Both the position numbers and the translations under genes were made by a program. From the NCBI GenBank assembly GCA_023396345.1, contig JAEWWO010000203.1:1-7056 (forward strand): a DNA stretch of 7,056 nt, read 5' to 3'. Within the stretch, counting starts at the first letter, position 1. Each line of letters opens with the position of its first letter. Positions 1 to 6,750 of this stretch are shown in pieces. This stretch comes from Bacteroidota bacterium. GTDB taxonomy: Bacteria; Bacteroidota; Bacteroidia; Chitinophagales; Chitinophagaceae. Below the pieces are notes generated by a model. It saw only the letters and a program-made list of their open reading frames with translations. It was not told where the DNA came from and did not search any database.

Positions 1-1069
1 TGGCGTGCATATTCGTTGCACACACGCCGGTGGCGCACACTCTGCAAATCTCAGAAATGCACTTGCCTATTCCTGTAACTCTTATTTTAATCAGATGTTC
101 AAAATGGCGGTGGATAATCCTAAATACAAAAATCCTAAACTGGGCTACAACCGATGGAAAGAATACATGAACTCATTTAGTTTGGGCGTTAGAACCGGCG
201 TAGATCTGCCCGGAGAATACAGAGGAAATATACCGGATACCTCAGTGTATAACAAAGATTATGGTCCTAACTGGGTTTCGTGCAATATGATTACCTTAGG
301 CATTGGTCAGGATAAAATGACAACTACTCCATTGCAAATGGCTAATAGTATGTGCATCATAGCCAATAAAGGTTATTATTACATTCCTCATCTGGTTGAC
401 AGTATTCAGGAAGAAACCATTGCCGATACGGCATACATGGGCAAGTTTCGTGAAAAGCATGCAGGTCTCCGTATCTCTGACACAGCTTATAATGCAGTAA
501 TAAGAGGAATGGCAGATGTGGCTACGTTTGGTACGGCTGCAAGAATTAAAGTGCCCGGACATCAGTATGCTGCCAAAACAGGTACAGCTCAAAACCCGCA
601 TGGAAAGCACCACGCCCTATTTGTAGCTTTTGCTCCGGTTGAAAATCCTCAAATTGCTATTGCCGTGGTTGTAGAAAATGCCGGCTATGGTAGTACATGG
701 GCAGGACCCATTGCCGGATTGATGATGGAAAAATTCCTGAACGATACACTTAGCACGGCAAGCAACGCACAGGCAGAGGAGTTTTCTAAAAAAGATTTAG
801 TACCGGCTAAAATAAAACAGTGGTATCGCACCAGAGATTCTTCTCGTGTTGCTGCTCAGCAAAAAACAGCAACGCAGAATGTAGATAAAGAATTTTCCGA
901 AAGAGAACTTTCCTACACCGAAAAGCAGGTGGCAATTATTAAGCGTACTTTTGATCCGGAAGCAGAACCAAACAGAAAAAGCAATGATGAATTGCCAATA
1001 AATCTTATTCCGCAGGGAAGCGAAGCAATTATTCAAAATCAAAGAGACACAAGTAAAAGAAGAAACTAA
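1..1069 (+). CDS. mrdA: Penicillin-binding protein 2, C-terminal part of the transpeptidase (5' end outside window)
   Basis: This is the 3' portion of a class B penicillin-binding protein, the D,D-transpeptidase that cross-links peptidoglycan during cell elongation. The reading frame is open to the window edge, so the true start, the N-terminal membrane anchor, the dimerisation domain and the active-site SxxK motif lie upstream. Counting from the codon at position 5 as residue 1, the SxN motif is Ser-Cys-Asn at residues 23-25 and the KTGT motif is at 191-194, followed by the AQNPHGKHHALFVAFAP segment typical of transpeptidases. A glycine-rich GYGSTWAGP strand sits near residues 227-235. The domain ends near residue 250. 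About 100 further residues, rich in Lys, Arg, Glu and Gln, form a hydrophilic tail. The stop codon lies 6 bases before rodA, so the two are surely co-transcribed. Assignment to PBP2 rather than FtsI rests mainly on this neighbour. Confidence 0.93.
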   Translation, partial: GVHIRCTHAGGAHSANLRNALAYSCNSYFNQMFKMAVDNPKYKNPKLGYNRWKEYMNSFSLGVRTGVDLPGEYRGNIPDTSVYNKDYGPNWVSCNMITLGIGQDKMTTTPLQMANSMCIIANKGYYYIPHLVDSIQEETIADTAYMGKFREKHAGLRISDTAYNAVIRGMADVATFGTAARIKVPGHQYAAKTGTAQNPHGKHHALFVAFAPVENPQIAIAVVVENAGYGSTWAGPIAGLMMEKFLNDTLSTASNAQAEEFSKKDLVPAKIKQWYRTRDSSRVAAQQKTATQNVDKEFSERELSYTEKQVAIIKRTFDPEAEPNRKSNDELPINLIPQGSEAIIQNQRDTSKRRN

Positions 1070-1075
1070 AGAAGC

Positions 1076-2428
1076 ATGTACGTACAGGACGATAACAGAT
1101 TGTCGAAAGGAGTTGACTGGATGATAGTGTCTTTGTATGGCATTCTTGTCGCTATTGGTATATTGTGTATTTTTATGGTAGAATATAATCCTGATGGAGG
1201 CACTGACTGGCTTTCCTCTTTCTTGTCGGGAAGTACCAATTACAGTAAGCAGTTTATTTTTGCATTGGTCAGCGCAGTGGTAGCAACCCTTATTTTGTTA
1301 AGCGACAGTAAGCTCTATACCTCTTTTGCCAACCTCTCTTATCTCTTCGGTATCTTTTTAATGCTCATTACTTTTGTAATAGGGAAAAATATCAACGGCT
1401 CCAAAAGCTGGATTCCATTGGGCGGAGGCTTTAATCTGCAGCCTGCCGAAATCTGTAAAATATTTACAGCACTTGCTTTGGCTAAATATCTTTCCATGCA
1501 GGATCTGGATTTTTCTAAAATAAAGTCCCAGCTCATTGCAATGGGCATTGCCATGTTGCCTGCTTTCTTATCTATATTGCAGAATGAGACCGGACTGGCG
1601 CTGGTGTACTTAGGTTTTTTTATTGTAATGTTTCGCGAAGGATTGCCTGCATGGATTCTTATTGTAGGATCTTCTTTTGCCGTATTGGTGGTGGCTACCT
1701 TGCTGATAGATCCTAATACGCTGGCTGTACTTCTTACTCTGATAACGATTGGCGTTATTTATTTTATGCGCAGAAAACTAAAGCGCGACCGGGGTTTGCT
1801 TTTAATGATATTGATAGGATGGATGGCTTGTGTGGGTATTCAGCGGTTTGCCGTTCCGTATATTTTCAACAATGTATTTCAATGTTATCAGTCGGCAAGA
1901 GTATATGCTATGGTGGGAAAAGATTACGATTGCAGCCAGAACATACACGCCCAGCGTAAAGAAGCCAACGATAAAACAGTTGTAAAACCTGATGATTACA
2001 ATGTACGTCAAAGTAAAATTGCTATCGGTTCCGGCGGCTTGTTTGGCAAAGGATTTATGCAGGGAACACAAACACGCGGCAGATACGTACCCGAGCAACA
2101 TACCGATTTTATTTTTACATCAATCGGCGAAGCATTTGGACTGGCAGGATCATTAGTATTTCTGGGAATATATATGATATTACTCTTGCGGATAATAAGA
2201 ATAGCTGAACGACAGCGAAGTGCTTTCAGTCGTATTTACGCTTATTGCGTAGCAAGTGTATTGTTTATGCATATTGCTATAAACGTAAGCATGACCATTG
2301 GTTTATTTCCGGTGATTGGTATTCCTCTTCCGCTAATCAGTTATGGAGGCTCGTCCTTATTATCTTTTACGATAATGATTTTTATTTTGATAAGATTGGA
2401 TGCTGACAGAAACATGGTTTTACGATAA
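1076..2428 (+). CDS. rodA: RodA, peptidoglycan glycosyltransferase of the elongasome (SEDS family)
   Basis: A 450-residue polytopic inner-membrane protein of the SEDS (FtsW/RodA/SpoVE) family, which polymerises lipid II into glycan strands together with PBP2. Visible signatures are the N107-G-S-K-S-W-I-P-L-G segment followed by QPAE at 122-125 (family usually QPSE), the GSGGLFGKGFMQGTQ stretch, and PEQHTDFIF with Asp344, which corresponds to the aspartate essential in other RodA proteins. Near the C terminus are GLFPVIGIPLPLISYGGSS and a final membrane helix. Hydrophobic segments begin at about residues 15, 57 and 84 and continue through the protein, consistent with about ten helices. It is longer than the roughly 370 residues of E. 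coli RodA. The extra length is in a charged segment near 230-240 and in the large periplasmic loop near 260-310. ATG at 1076 is chosen because it follows the PBP2 stop after 6 bases. FtsW is less likely given the PBP2 partner. Confidence 0.95.
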   Translation: MYVQDDNRLSKGVDWMIVSLYGILVAIGILCIFMVEYNPDGGTDWLSSFLSGSTNYSKQFIFALVSAVVATLILLSDSKLYTSFANLSYLFGIFLMLITFVIGKNINGSKSWIPLGGGFNLQPAEICKIFTALALAKYLSMQDLDFSKIKSQLIAMGIAMLPAFLSILQNETGLALVYLGFFIVMFREGLPAWILIVGSSFAVLVVATLLIDPNTLAVLLTLITIGVIYFMRRKLKRDRGLLLMILIGWMACVGIQRFAVPYIFNNVFQCYQSARVYAMVGKDYDCSQNIHAQRKEANDKTVVKPDDYNVRQSKIAIGSGGLFGKGFMQGTQTRGRYVPEQHTDFIFTSIGEAFGLAGSLVFLGIYMILLLRIIRIAERQRSAFSRIYAYCVASVLFMHIAINVSMTIGLFPVIGIPLPLISYGGSSLLSFTIMIFILIRLDADRNMVLR

Positions 2429-2445
2429 TAATAATTTCATTAATC

Positions 2446-3537
2446 ATGAACATTACATCTACCTTCAACGATGTGTTTTCTTTCCTCAAAATGGGAGAAT
2501 CAAGAAATATTTTTCGTGAAAATCCCATAAACAATCAACTGAGAGAAGATGCCGAAAAAACCGTTATTGAACTATATGAATACAACGAACATGAAGTAAA
2601 AGAATACAAACTTTCCTCAGCCGAAGAATGCAGGAAATTTAAAGATTCGGCTTATAATATTTGGATTAATGTAGAAGGATTAAAGAAGCAGGATATACAT
2701 ACAGTAGCGGAAATATTTGAAATAAACGAACTCATTGAAGAGGATATTTACAGCCTGGGACATAATACCAAAATGGACGTTTTTGATAATTATATTTACT
2801 GCCTGGTCTATATGCTTTCTTACAGCGATAAACGATTTTTTATAGAGCAGGAACAGGTTTCCATTTTGCTTGGAAAAAAAATTGTTATCACGTTTCAGGA
2901 AGAGGCTGACAAAGATTCCTTCGGAAAAATAAGAACAAAGCTACAGAACAACACAAGTAAAATTCGCCAGAACGCAGTAGACTTTTTGTTTTATGAATTG
3001 CTTGATGCTATAGTGGATGATTATTTTTATCTGATGGATAAATTGTCTGTAAGAATTGAAACGGTGGAAGATGAAGTGCTGCATAATCAAAACAAAAGAT
3101 CATTTGCAAAAATTATTTTCTATCGTAGAGAGTTAATGATTCTACGCCGAAATATTTATCCCCTGCGCGATGTTATTACAATGCTCATGCGCAATGAAGA
3201 TGCCTTCTTTAATAAGAAAACCATGCGCTATCTCAAAGATGTGAGCGACCACATCAATCAGGCAAAAGAAATGGTAGAAAACTATCGCGAGTCTATTGCC
3301 AATATCCAGGATTTGTATCTCAATCAGGAAAACAACAAGCTTAACCAGTCAATGAAAGTTACGGCAATCGTAACCTGTTTACTTGCGCCGGCAACCGTTA
3401 TCGGTGGTATTTTTGGTATGAACTTCGAGCATATTCCTTACCTCAACAATCCATATGCTTTTTATGTTGCTATCGCATTCATGTTGCTGATACCCGTTTA
3501 CATGATTTACATTTTTAAAAGAAGAGGTTGGTTTTAA
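2446..3537 (+). CDS. corA: CorA-family magnesium/divalent cation channel
   Basis: A 363-residue CorA-type protein, a homopentameric inner-membrane channel for Mg2+ and sometimes Co2+ or Ni2+. The order of parts is typical: a cytoplasmic alpha/beta domain (about 40-190), long helices (about 190-300) containing LSVRIETVEDEVLHN, then two membrane helices near residues 305-323 and 337-357. The diagnostic GMN motif is at 324-326, directly after the first helix, and continues as GMNFEHIPYLNNP. Many family members have an MPE(L) segment here; this protein has IPYL and keeps an acidic residue at Glu328. The C terminus FKRRGWF is the usual basic cytoplasmic end. The gene starts 17 bases after rodA on the same strand, so it is probably the third gene of that transcript, although no direct functional link to cell-wall growth is known. 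An internal ATG at 2491 is an alternative start. Ion selectivity cannot be read from the sequence. Confidence 0.93.
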   Translation: MNITSTFNDVFSFLKMGESRNIFRENPINNQLREDAEKTVIELYEYNEHEVKEYKLSSAEECRKFKDSAYNIWINVEGLKKQDIHTVAEIFEINELIEEDIYSLGHNTKMDVFDNYIYCLVYMLSYSDKRFFIEQEQVSILLGKKIVITFQEEADKDSFGKIRTKLQNNTSKIRQNAVDFLFYELLDAIVDDYFYLMDKLSVRIETVEDEVLHNQNKRSFAKIIFYRRELMILRRNIYPLRDVITMLMRNEDAFFNKKTMRYLKDVSDHINQAKEMVENYRESIANIQDLYLNQENNKLNQSMKVTAIVTCLLAPATVIGGIFGMNFEHIPYLNNPYAFYVAIAFMLLIPVYMIYIFKRRGWF

Positions 3538-3589
3538 ATTTTACAGTTAAATAATTTTTTTATATAAGTGTAGCATTATTATATATTTT

Positions 3590-3620
3590 TTCGTTTTAAT
3601 ATATTGAAGACTTGCATTTG
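3590..3620 (+). promoter_or_regulatory. Candidate promoter for the lipoprotein gene (weak match)
   Basis: TTCG at 3590-3593 and TGCATTTG at 3613-3620 are separated by 19 bases. This resembles the Bacteroidota pattern TTTG-N19-TAnnTTTG with one mismatch in each box. It lies 22 bases before the ATG at 3643, in an A+T-rich gap of about 105 bases after corA. That gap has no obvious hairpin, so read-through from corA is also possible. Spacing and placement are good but the boxes are imperfect. Confidence 0.4.
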
Positions 3621-3642
3621 ATAAACCAAAAATTAATTGATT

Positions 3643-4623
3643 ATGACGAGAAAAAATTTAAAACACTTATTGTTATTGCTTGCCGTTATTGTTGTTGCTT
3701 CTGCTTGCGAACGCAACGGTACCGAGCCACAAACAATTACTCCTCCTGCCAAAGAAAAGTTTCAGGAGTTGAGAGCTAAAGCATTGGAAGGCATCACACA
3801 AACAAAAACATTTAAAGCAGAAGATGGTCTGGTTTTTACATCGCAGAAAGGTGCTGTGCTCACTATTGATGCCGACTGTCTTACGGACGAAAGTGGTAAC
3901 GCTGTTTCCGGCGATGTACAGTTGTCATTTGTAGAAATTTATGACAGAGGCAATATGGTAGTAACCAATAAGCCAGTAATGGCTAAAGACCCTGCCGGGT
4001 CGGGAAATTCTGTACCGCTTATTACAGGAGGACAATTTAGTATAGAAATTAAACAGGGAAATAAGATCTTGAAATCTGCTTGCTATTATTCCTTAGATGT
4101 TCCTGCCTCTCTCACCGGCGGTGTTGATAACGAGATGATTCTGTGGGATGGTACTATTAATGAAAATACAGGCAATCTAATTTATGAAGAAATAGTAGGT
4201 AGAGAAGCCGGACTGAATATAAATGAAAAGGGCACTACCTATTCTGTTTTTAATAATGATTTTCGCTGGACTAACATAGACAAATTCTGGGAATATACCG
4301 GACCTAAAACAAAAATAAAAGTAACCGTACCTGACGGATACAATGGTGATAACGCAGCCGTTTATGTAGCTTTTGAAGACGAAGAAAACGCCTTGGCTCA
4401 GTTAGATGTATACAATACACATGAAAAATATTTTACCGAACATTATGGCTATTTGCCTGTAGGTAAAAAAGTACATGTAATTTTTGTATCCGAACATAAC
4501 AGTTCTGTGGTATATGCTATCAGAGAAGTTACGATTGTAGCCAATCAAACCATAAACATCGCCTCATCTGATTTGCAGACAACTTCTTTAAGCACATTAA
4601 TCGGTTTAATAAATAATTTATAA
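3643..4623 (+). CDS. Predicted surface/periplasmic lipoprotein of unknown function
   Basis: A 326-residue protein with a basic N terminus (MTRKNLKH), a hydrophobic stretch and a lipobox ending VVASAC. This predicts cleavage and lipidation at Cys22 and export across the inner membrane. After a short linker (ERNGTEPQTITPP) the chain looks beta-rich. Residues about 60-145 (KGAVLTIDADCLTDESGNAV, then SGDVQLSFVEIYDRGNMV and ITGGQFSIEI) match a pattern I recall from many Bacteroidota lipoproteins: a 'G..i.i...a..d..G..v.G.v.l...E' core followed by 'GG.f.i'. I know no function for it. Besides Cys22 the chain has Cys79 and Cys147, which could pair. ATG at 3643 is preferred over the in-frame TTG at 3637, since it leaves a normal signal peptide. 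The gene stands apart from corA and converges with the reductase gene downstream. It is confidently a gene and a lipoprotein; the biochemical role is unknown. Confidence 0.88.
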   Translation: MTRKNLKHLLLLLAVIVVASACERNGTEPQTITPPAKEKFQELRAKALEGITQTKTFKAEDGLVFTSQKGAVLTIDADCLTDESGNAVSGDVQLSFVEIYDRGNMVVTNKPVMAKDPAGSGNSVPLITGGQFSIEIKQGNKILKSACYYSLDVPASLTGGVDNEMILWDGTINENTGNLIYEEIVGREAGLNINEKGTTYSVFNNDFRWTNIDKFWEYTGPKTKIKVTVPDGYNGDNAAVYVAFEDEENALAQLDVYNTHEKYFTEHYGYLPVGKKVHVIFVSEHNSSVVYAIREVTIVANQTINIASSDLQTTSLSTLIGLINNL

Positions 4624-4642
4624 TCGTTTCTGAAGTATATTT

Positions 4643-4674
4643 TGAAAGGTTGGCCAGTAAAAGTCAGCCTTTCA
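4643..4674. terminator. Hairpin between convergent genes, probable bidirectional terminator
   Basis: TGAAAGGTTGGC (4643-4654) and GTCAGCCTTTCA (4663-4674) form a 12-bp stem, counting two G-U pairs on the + transcript, closing an 8-base loop. It lies 20 bases after the lipoprotein stop and 30 bases beyond the reductase stop on the other strand, where a shared terminator is expected. The flanks are A+T-rich (ATTTAT downstream on +, and AAAATATA on the minus strand) but there is no clean T-run. Termination efficiency is therefore uncertain. Confidence 0.65.
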
Positions 4675-4703
4675 ATTTATAAAGGCACATCACAGTTATT
4701 ACC

Positions 4704-5408
4704 TCACACATCTCCCAGTTGCGGGCGCAATACAATATCCTCCATTACCGCTTTTGGTGACAGATGTGACGCGGCATAAATCATTTTGGCTACATCTTCG
4801 GCTTCCATTAATCGTTTTGGTTTTACGTCTGTTCCTGCCCAACTGTCTGTAAGCGTTGCTCCCGGATATACGCCGCATACTTTTACGCCAAAAGGTTTCA
4901 TTTCTTCGCGCAGATTTTTGGTAAATCCTGCCAATGCAAATTTACTGATACTGTAGCTGCCTCCATTGGGGTAAGCTGTAAAAGAGGCAATGGAACAAAT
5001 ATTAAAAATAGAACCTTTTTTTTGTTTTATGAATTGAGGTATTAATTTTCTGGTTATATGGTAAGCACTCATCAGATTGGTTTGCAGCATTTGCTCCAAC
5101 GTACCGTCAGGCTCATTGTATACGCTTCCCGGAATAAATAATCCCGCATTATTCACCAAAATATCTATTGGTTTATTAAAGCTTAAAACCCAGTCGGCAA
5201 AAGCTTCTACATCTTTCTTTTTGCTCACATCACAAGCTTTTACTTCTATAGTGGTTAACGGAAATCTTGCCGTAATTTCTTTTTTTAACTTAATGAGGTT
5301 TGCTCTGTTTCTTGCACACAAATAAATAACATGCGCACTGTCCTGCGCAAAAATTTCTGCAATTGCTTTTCCTATTCCTTTACTTGCTCCTGTAATAACT
5401 ATGTGCAT
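4704..5408 (-). CDS. Short-chain dehydrogenase/reductase (classical SDR)
   Basis: A 234-residue cytoplasmic oxidoreductase of the classical SDR family, which uses NAD(P)(H) to oxidise alcohols or reduce carbonyls. All family landmarks are present: the nucleotide-binding TGASKGIG at residues 6-13, the CDV segment at 59-61, NNAG at 86-89, and the catalytic tetrad Asn111, Ser139, Tyr152 and Lys156 (YSISK). A PGATLTDSW segment follows the active site. Arginines at 33 and 35 after the second strand suggest, but do not prove, NADP(H) preference. The length is close to the usual 240-250 and nothing is missing. The ATG at 5408 places the glycine motif at the normal distance from the N terminus. The gene is alone on its strand, divergent from the DUF502 gene, so context gives no substrate. 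FabG is possible from sequence type, but there are no fatty-acid genes nearby. Confidence 0.93.
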   Translation of the reverse strand: MHIVITGASKGIGKAIAEIFAQDSAHVIYLCARNRANLIKLKKEITARFPLTTIEVKACDVSKKKDVEAFADWVLSFNKPIDILVNNAGLFIPGSVYNEPDGTLEQMLQTNLMSAYHITRKLIPQFIKQKKGSIFNICSIASFTAYPNGGSYSISKFALAGFTKNLREEMKPFGVKVCGVYPGATLTDSWAGTDVKPKRLMEAEDVAKMIYAASHLSPKAVMEDIVLRPQLGDV

Positions 5409-5423
5409 ATTTGTTTTTGCTTA

Positions 5424-5431
5424 CAAAGTAA
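5424..5431 (-). promoter_or_regulatory. Candidate -7 element for the SDR gene
   Basis: On the minus strand the sequence reads TTACTTTG, one mismatch from the Bacteroidota -7 consensus TAnnTTTG. It ends 15 bases before the ATG at 5408, giving a short leader. I see no good TTTG box at the expected spacing upstream, so this is a tentative call in the 94-bp divergent region. Confidence 0.35.
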
Positions 5432-5471
5432 ATATTTTATTTCAACTAACGTGCTGTATTTGTTTTTTTAT

Positions 5472-5479
5472 CATTTTTG
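5472..5479 (+). promoter_or_regulatory. Candidate -7 element for the DUF502 gene
   Basis: CATTTTTG matches TAnnTTTG at all but the first defined position and lies 23 bases before the ATG at 5503. No TTTG box occurs at 19 bases upstream; one at 5459-5462 is too close. It is tentative and rests on position as much as on sequence. Confidence 0.3.
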
Positions 5480-5502
5480 TAAATATGTCTTAACGAAAAC
5501 CA

Positions 5503-6162
5503 ATGAATATGCATATAAAAAAACCTTCTTTTAAAGAAACACTGAAGCTTACGCTGGAATATCTTTTTCAGGGGATAGTTGTAGTAGCGCCTATTGCTGT
5601 TACCATATACTTTATTATCTGGTTATTTACCTTTATAGATAGTTTGGTTCCGGCTGTATTATCTTCTTTTGTTGAAGAGAAAGAGAATTTTGTAAAAAGC
5701 ATTCCCGGTTTGGGATTTATCCTGATTATTCTGCTGCTGATTTTAATCGGTCGGTCTTCATCAACCTACATAATGGGCAAGTTTCTGGAACTGCTTGAGA
5801 GAGTTATGAACCGTACACCGGGAGTAAAAGTTATTTATTCTTCTGTAAACGATGTAATGAAAGCCTTTACAGGCAACAAAAGAAAGTTTGATAAACCTGT
5901 ATTGGTAAGTGTAGATGCGCATGACGTGTGGCGTATAGGATTTATTACGCAAGAGCAGGCAGATGTCTTTGATATGGAAAATCATTTTGTAGTTTACGTG
6001 CCGCATTCTTATGCTTTGTCAGGAATTACTTACGTAGTTCCTAAAGAAAGGGTAAGGTATATACGAGACAAGATGAAATCTACAGAGGCTATGAAGTTTG
6101 CCGTATCCGGTGGAGTTACAGAACTGGATAATACAGAAACAAAAAAAGAGATTGTTCATTAA
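5503..6162 (+). CDS. DUF502 family integral membrane protein
   Basis: A 219-residue membrane protein that fits the DUF502 family, which also includes the plant COV1/LIKE-COV proteins; the bacterial role is not established. Family features in order are a first membrane helix near 24-46 (GIVVVAPIAVTIYFIIWLF), a loop with SLVPAVL, then IPGLGF followed by a second helix near 68-84. Next come the conserved RTPGVKVIYSSVNDVMKAF segment (about 105-123), KFDKPVLVSV, a WRIGFITQ strand, a VYVPHS...SGITYVVP segment, and a C-terminal AMKFAVSGGV. Many relatives have a P-rich VPTTPNPTSG at the position of VPHSYALSG, so this member is divergent there. ATG at 5503 is used; a second in-frame ATG at 5509 would remove only two residues. 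The gene appears monocistronic, divergent from the reductase and convergent with the small membrane protein gene. Family assignment is strong; function is unknown. Confidence 0.9.
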   Translation: MNMHIKKPSFKETLKLTLEYLFQGIVVVAPIAVTIYFIIWLFTFIDSLVPAVLSSFVEEKENFVKSIPGLGFILIILLLILIGRSSSTYIMGKFLELLERVMNRTPGVKVIYSSVNDVMKAFTGNKRKFDKPVLVSVDAHDVWRIGFITQEQADVFDMENHFVVYVPHSYALSGITYVVPKERVRYIRDKMKSTEAMKFAVSGGVTELDNTETKKEIVH

Positions 6163-6176
6163 AACAACCTCTTTTC
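6141..6176 (-). terminator. Intrinsic terminator for the small membrane protein gene, overlapping the DUF502 stop
   Basis: Arms at 6144-6156 and 6163-6175 pair as AAAAGAG/CTCTTTT plus TTGTT/AACAA around a single A-C mismatch, with loop CATTAA. On the minus strand the second arm ends in an unbroken T-run (complement of the A-run 6141-6147), the classic form for stopping transcripts of the gene at 6197-6436. On the + strand the hairpin includes the DUF502 stop codon in its loop and may also end that transcript, though with a weaker T-tract. Confidence 0.7.
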
Positions 6177-6196
6177 TAAATTCAGTTTACTGAATA

Positions 6197-6436
6197 TTAA
6201 GCTTTATTGCTATTGCCACCTCTTAATAAGGCAACAAGTAATAATATAAAAATAAGTCCGCCTACAATCCATACCCATGTTTGAGAGTACCACGCTCCGG
6301 TGGTTGCTGCATCACCGCCAAGGTCTACATCTACATCAAGGTTAGATGATTCCTGCGCTAAAGTTGTCATAACGCTCATAAAGAAAAGAGCTACAGTTGC
6401 ATAAATGCTTTTCAATGCTGTTGTGAATTTAGTCAT
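6197..6436 (-). CDS. Small secreted/membrane protein with signal peptide and C-terminal membrane helix
   Basis: A 79-residue protein of unknown function. Residues 1-27 look like a signal peptide: basic start (MTKF..LK), hydrophobic core VALFFMSVM, and a TTLAQ end suited to signal peptidase I. A short acidic stretch follows (DVDVDLGGD, residues 34-42). A strong membrane helix begins at WVWIVGGLIFILLLVALL (about 54-71), ending in the basic RGGNSNKA tail. The predicted topology is a short exported segment of about 25 residues anchored by one helix with a small cytoplasmic tail. Similar tiny proteins with a 'WxWIVG..IFILLLVALLRGG' end are, from memory, frequent in Bacteroidota. A real gene is supported by this architecture, a promoter-like sequence before it and a good terminator after it. 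It does not look like a known toxin or holin family that I can name. Confidence 0.8.
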   Translation of the reverse strand: MTKFTTALKSIYATVALFFMSVMTTLAQESSNLDVDVDLGGDAATTGAWYSQTWVWIVGGLIFILLLVALLRGGNSNKA

Positions 6437-6443
6437 AGTATTA

Positions 6444-6474
6444 CAATTTAATTTTTTTTAAAAATTTATTCAAT
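6444..6474 (-). promoter_or_regulatory. Candidate promoter of the small membrane protein gene
   Basis: On the minus strand ATTG (6474-6471) and TTAAATTG (6451-6444) are separated by 19 bases, the expected spacing for the TTTG-N19-TAnnTTTG pattern, with mismatches in both boxes. The start codon at 6436 is only 7 bases beyond the -7 box, so the transcript would be nearly leaderless. The region is very A+T-rich, so a chance match is possible. Confidence 0.35.
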
Positions 6475-6644
6475 AACAACATTTACTAAAATTATGCCAA
6501 GAAAATTAAGTAAACGCAAGCATAAAGCAATTTTTATAAGCTAATATAATATTAAATAATTGATTTTCAGTTGCTAATAAGTATTTTATAGTTTAATAAT
6601 TTTACTTGCTTGTTTGTAAAATATCTGTTTCTTCTGTTAATTAC

Positions 6645-6652
6645 TAATTTTG
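6645..6652 (+). promoter_or_regulatory. Possible additional -7 box upstream of the rpsJ promoter
   Basis: TAATTTTG is an exact match to TAnnTTTG. It has no good TTTG box at 19-21 bases upstream (one at 6613-6616 is too far). It could serve a short transcript through the 16-codon frame at 6676 or an extra upstream start for rpsJ. In such A+T-rich DNA a chance match is quite possible. Confidence 0.25.
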
Positions 6653-6698
6653 AGGATATATTATAGAAGATTATTATGAATACAAATAAGACTTTTAA

Positions 6699-6718
6699 TT
6701 TGGATATGTTTGGATATG
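6699..6718 (+). repeat. Perfect tandem 10-bp direct repeat
   Basis: TTTGGATATG occurs twice back to back (6699-6708 and 6709-6718) in the region upstream of rpsJ. It creates a second exact TAnnTTTG box (TATGTTTG at 6705-6712). It may be a replication-slippage duplication or a direct-repeat binding site for a regulator; the sequence does not decide. Confidence 0.75.
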
Positions 6719-6750
6719 ATGCTTAAGAATAAAAAAATCTTTAAAATTTA

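Noticed and set aside
1802..2101. 99-codon minus-strand frame inside rodA
   Set aside because: Antisense to conserved RodA motifs; composition and lack of any family resemblance argue against a gene.
3538..3642. Possible terminator after corA
   Set aside because: The region has T-rich runs but I could not find a stem of useful length next to them.
5331..5534. 67-codon + strand frame across the SDR/DUF502 divergent region
   Set aside because: It lies antisense to the start of the SDR gene and overlaps the DUF502 start out of frame; its Cys/Phe/Tyr-rich composition is typical of a non-coding shadow.
5761..6006. 81-codon minus-strand frame inside the DUF502 gene
   Set aside because: It is fully antisense to a well-supported conserved gene, with no signals of its own.
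6494..6544. 16-codon basic reading frame (MPRKLSKRKHKAIFIS) in the intergenic region
   Set aside because: No promoter or start context supports it and its Lys-rich composition is expected from A-rich DNA; it matches no small ribosomal protein I know.
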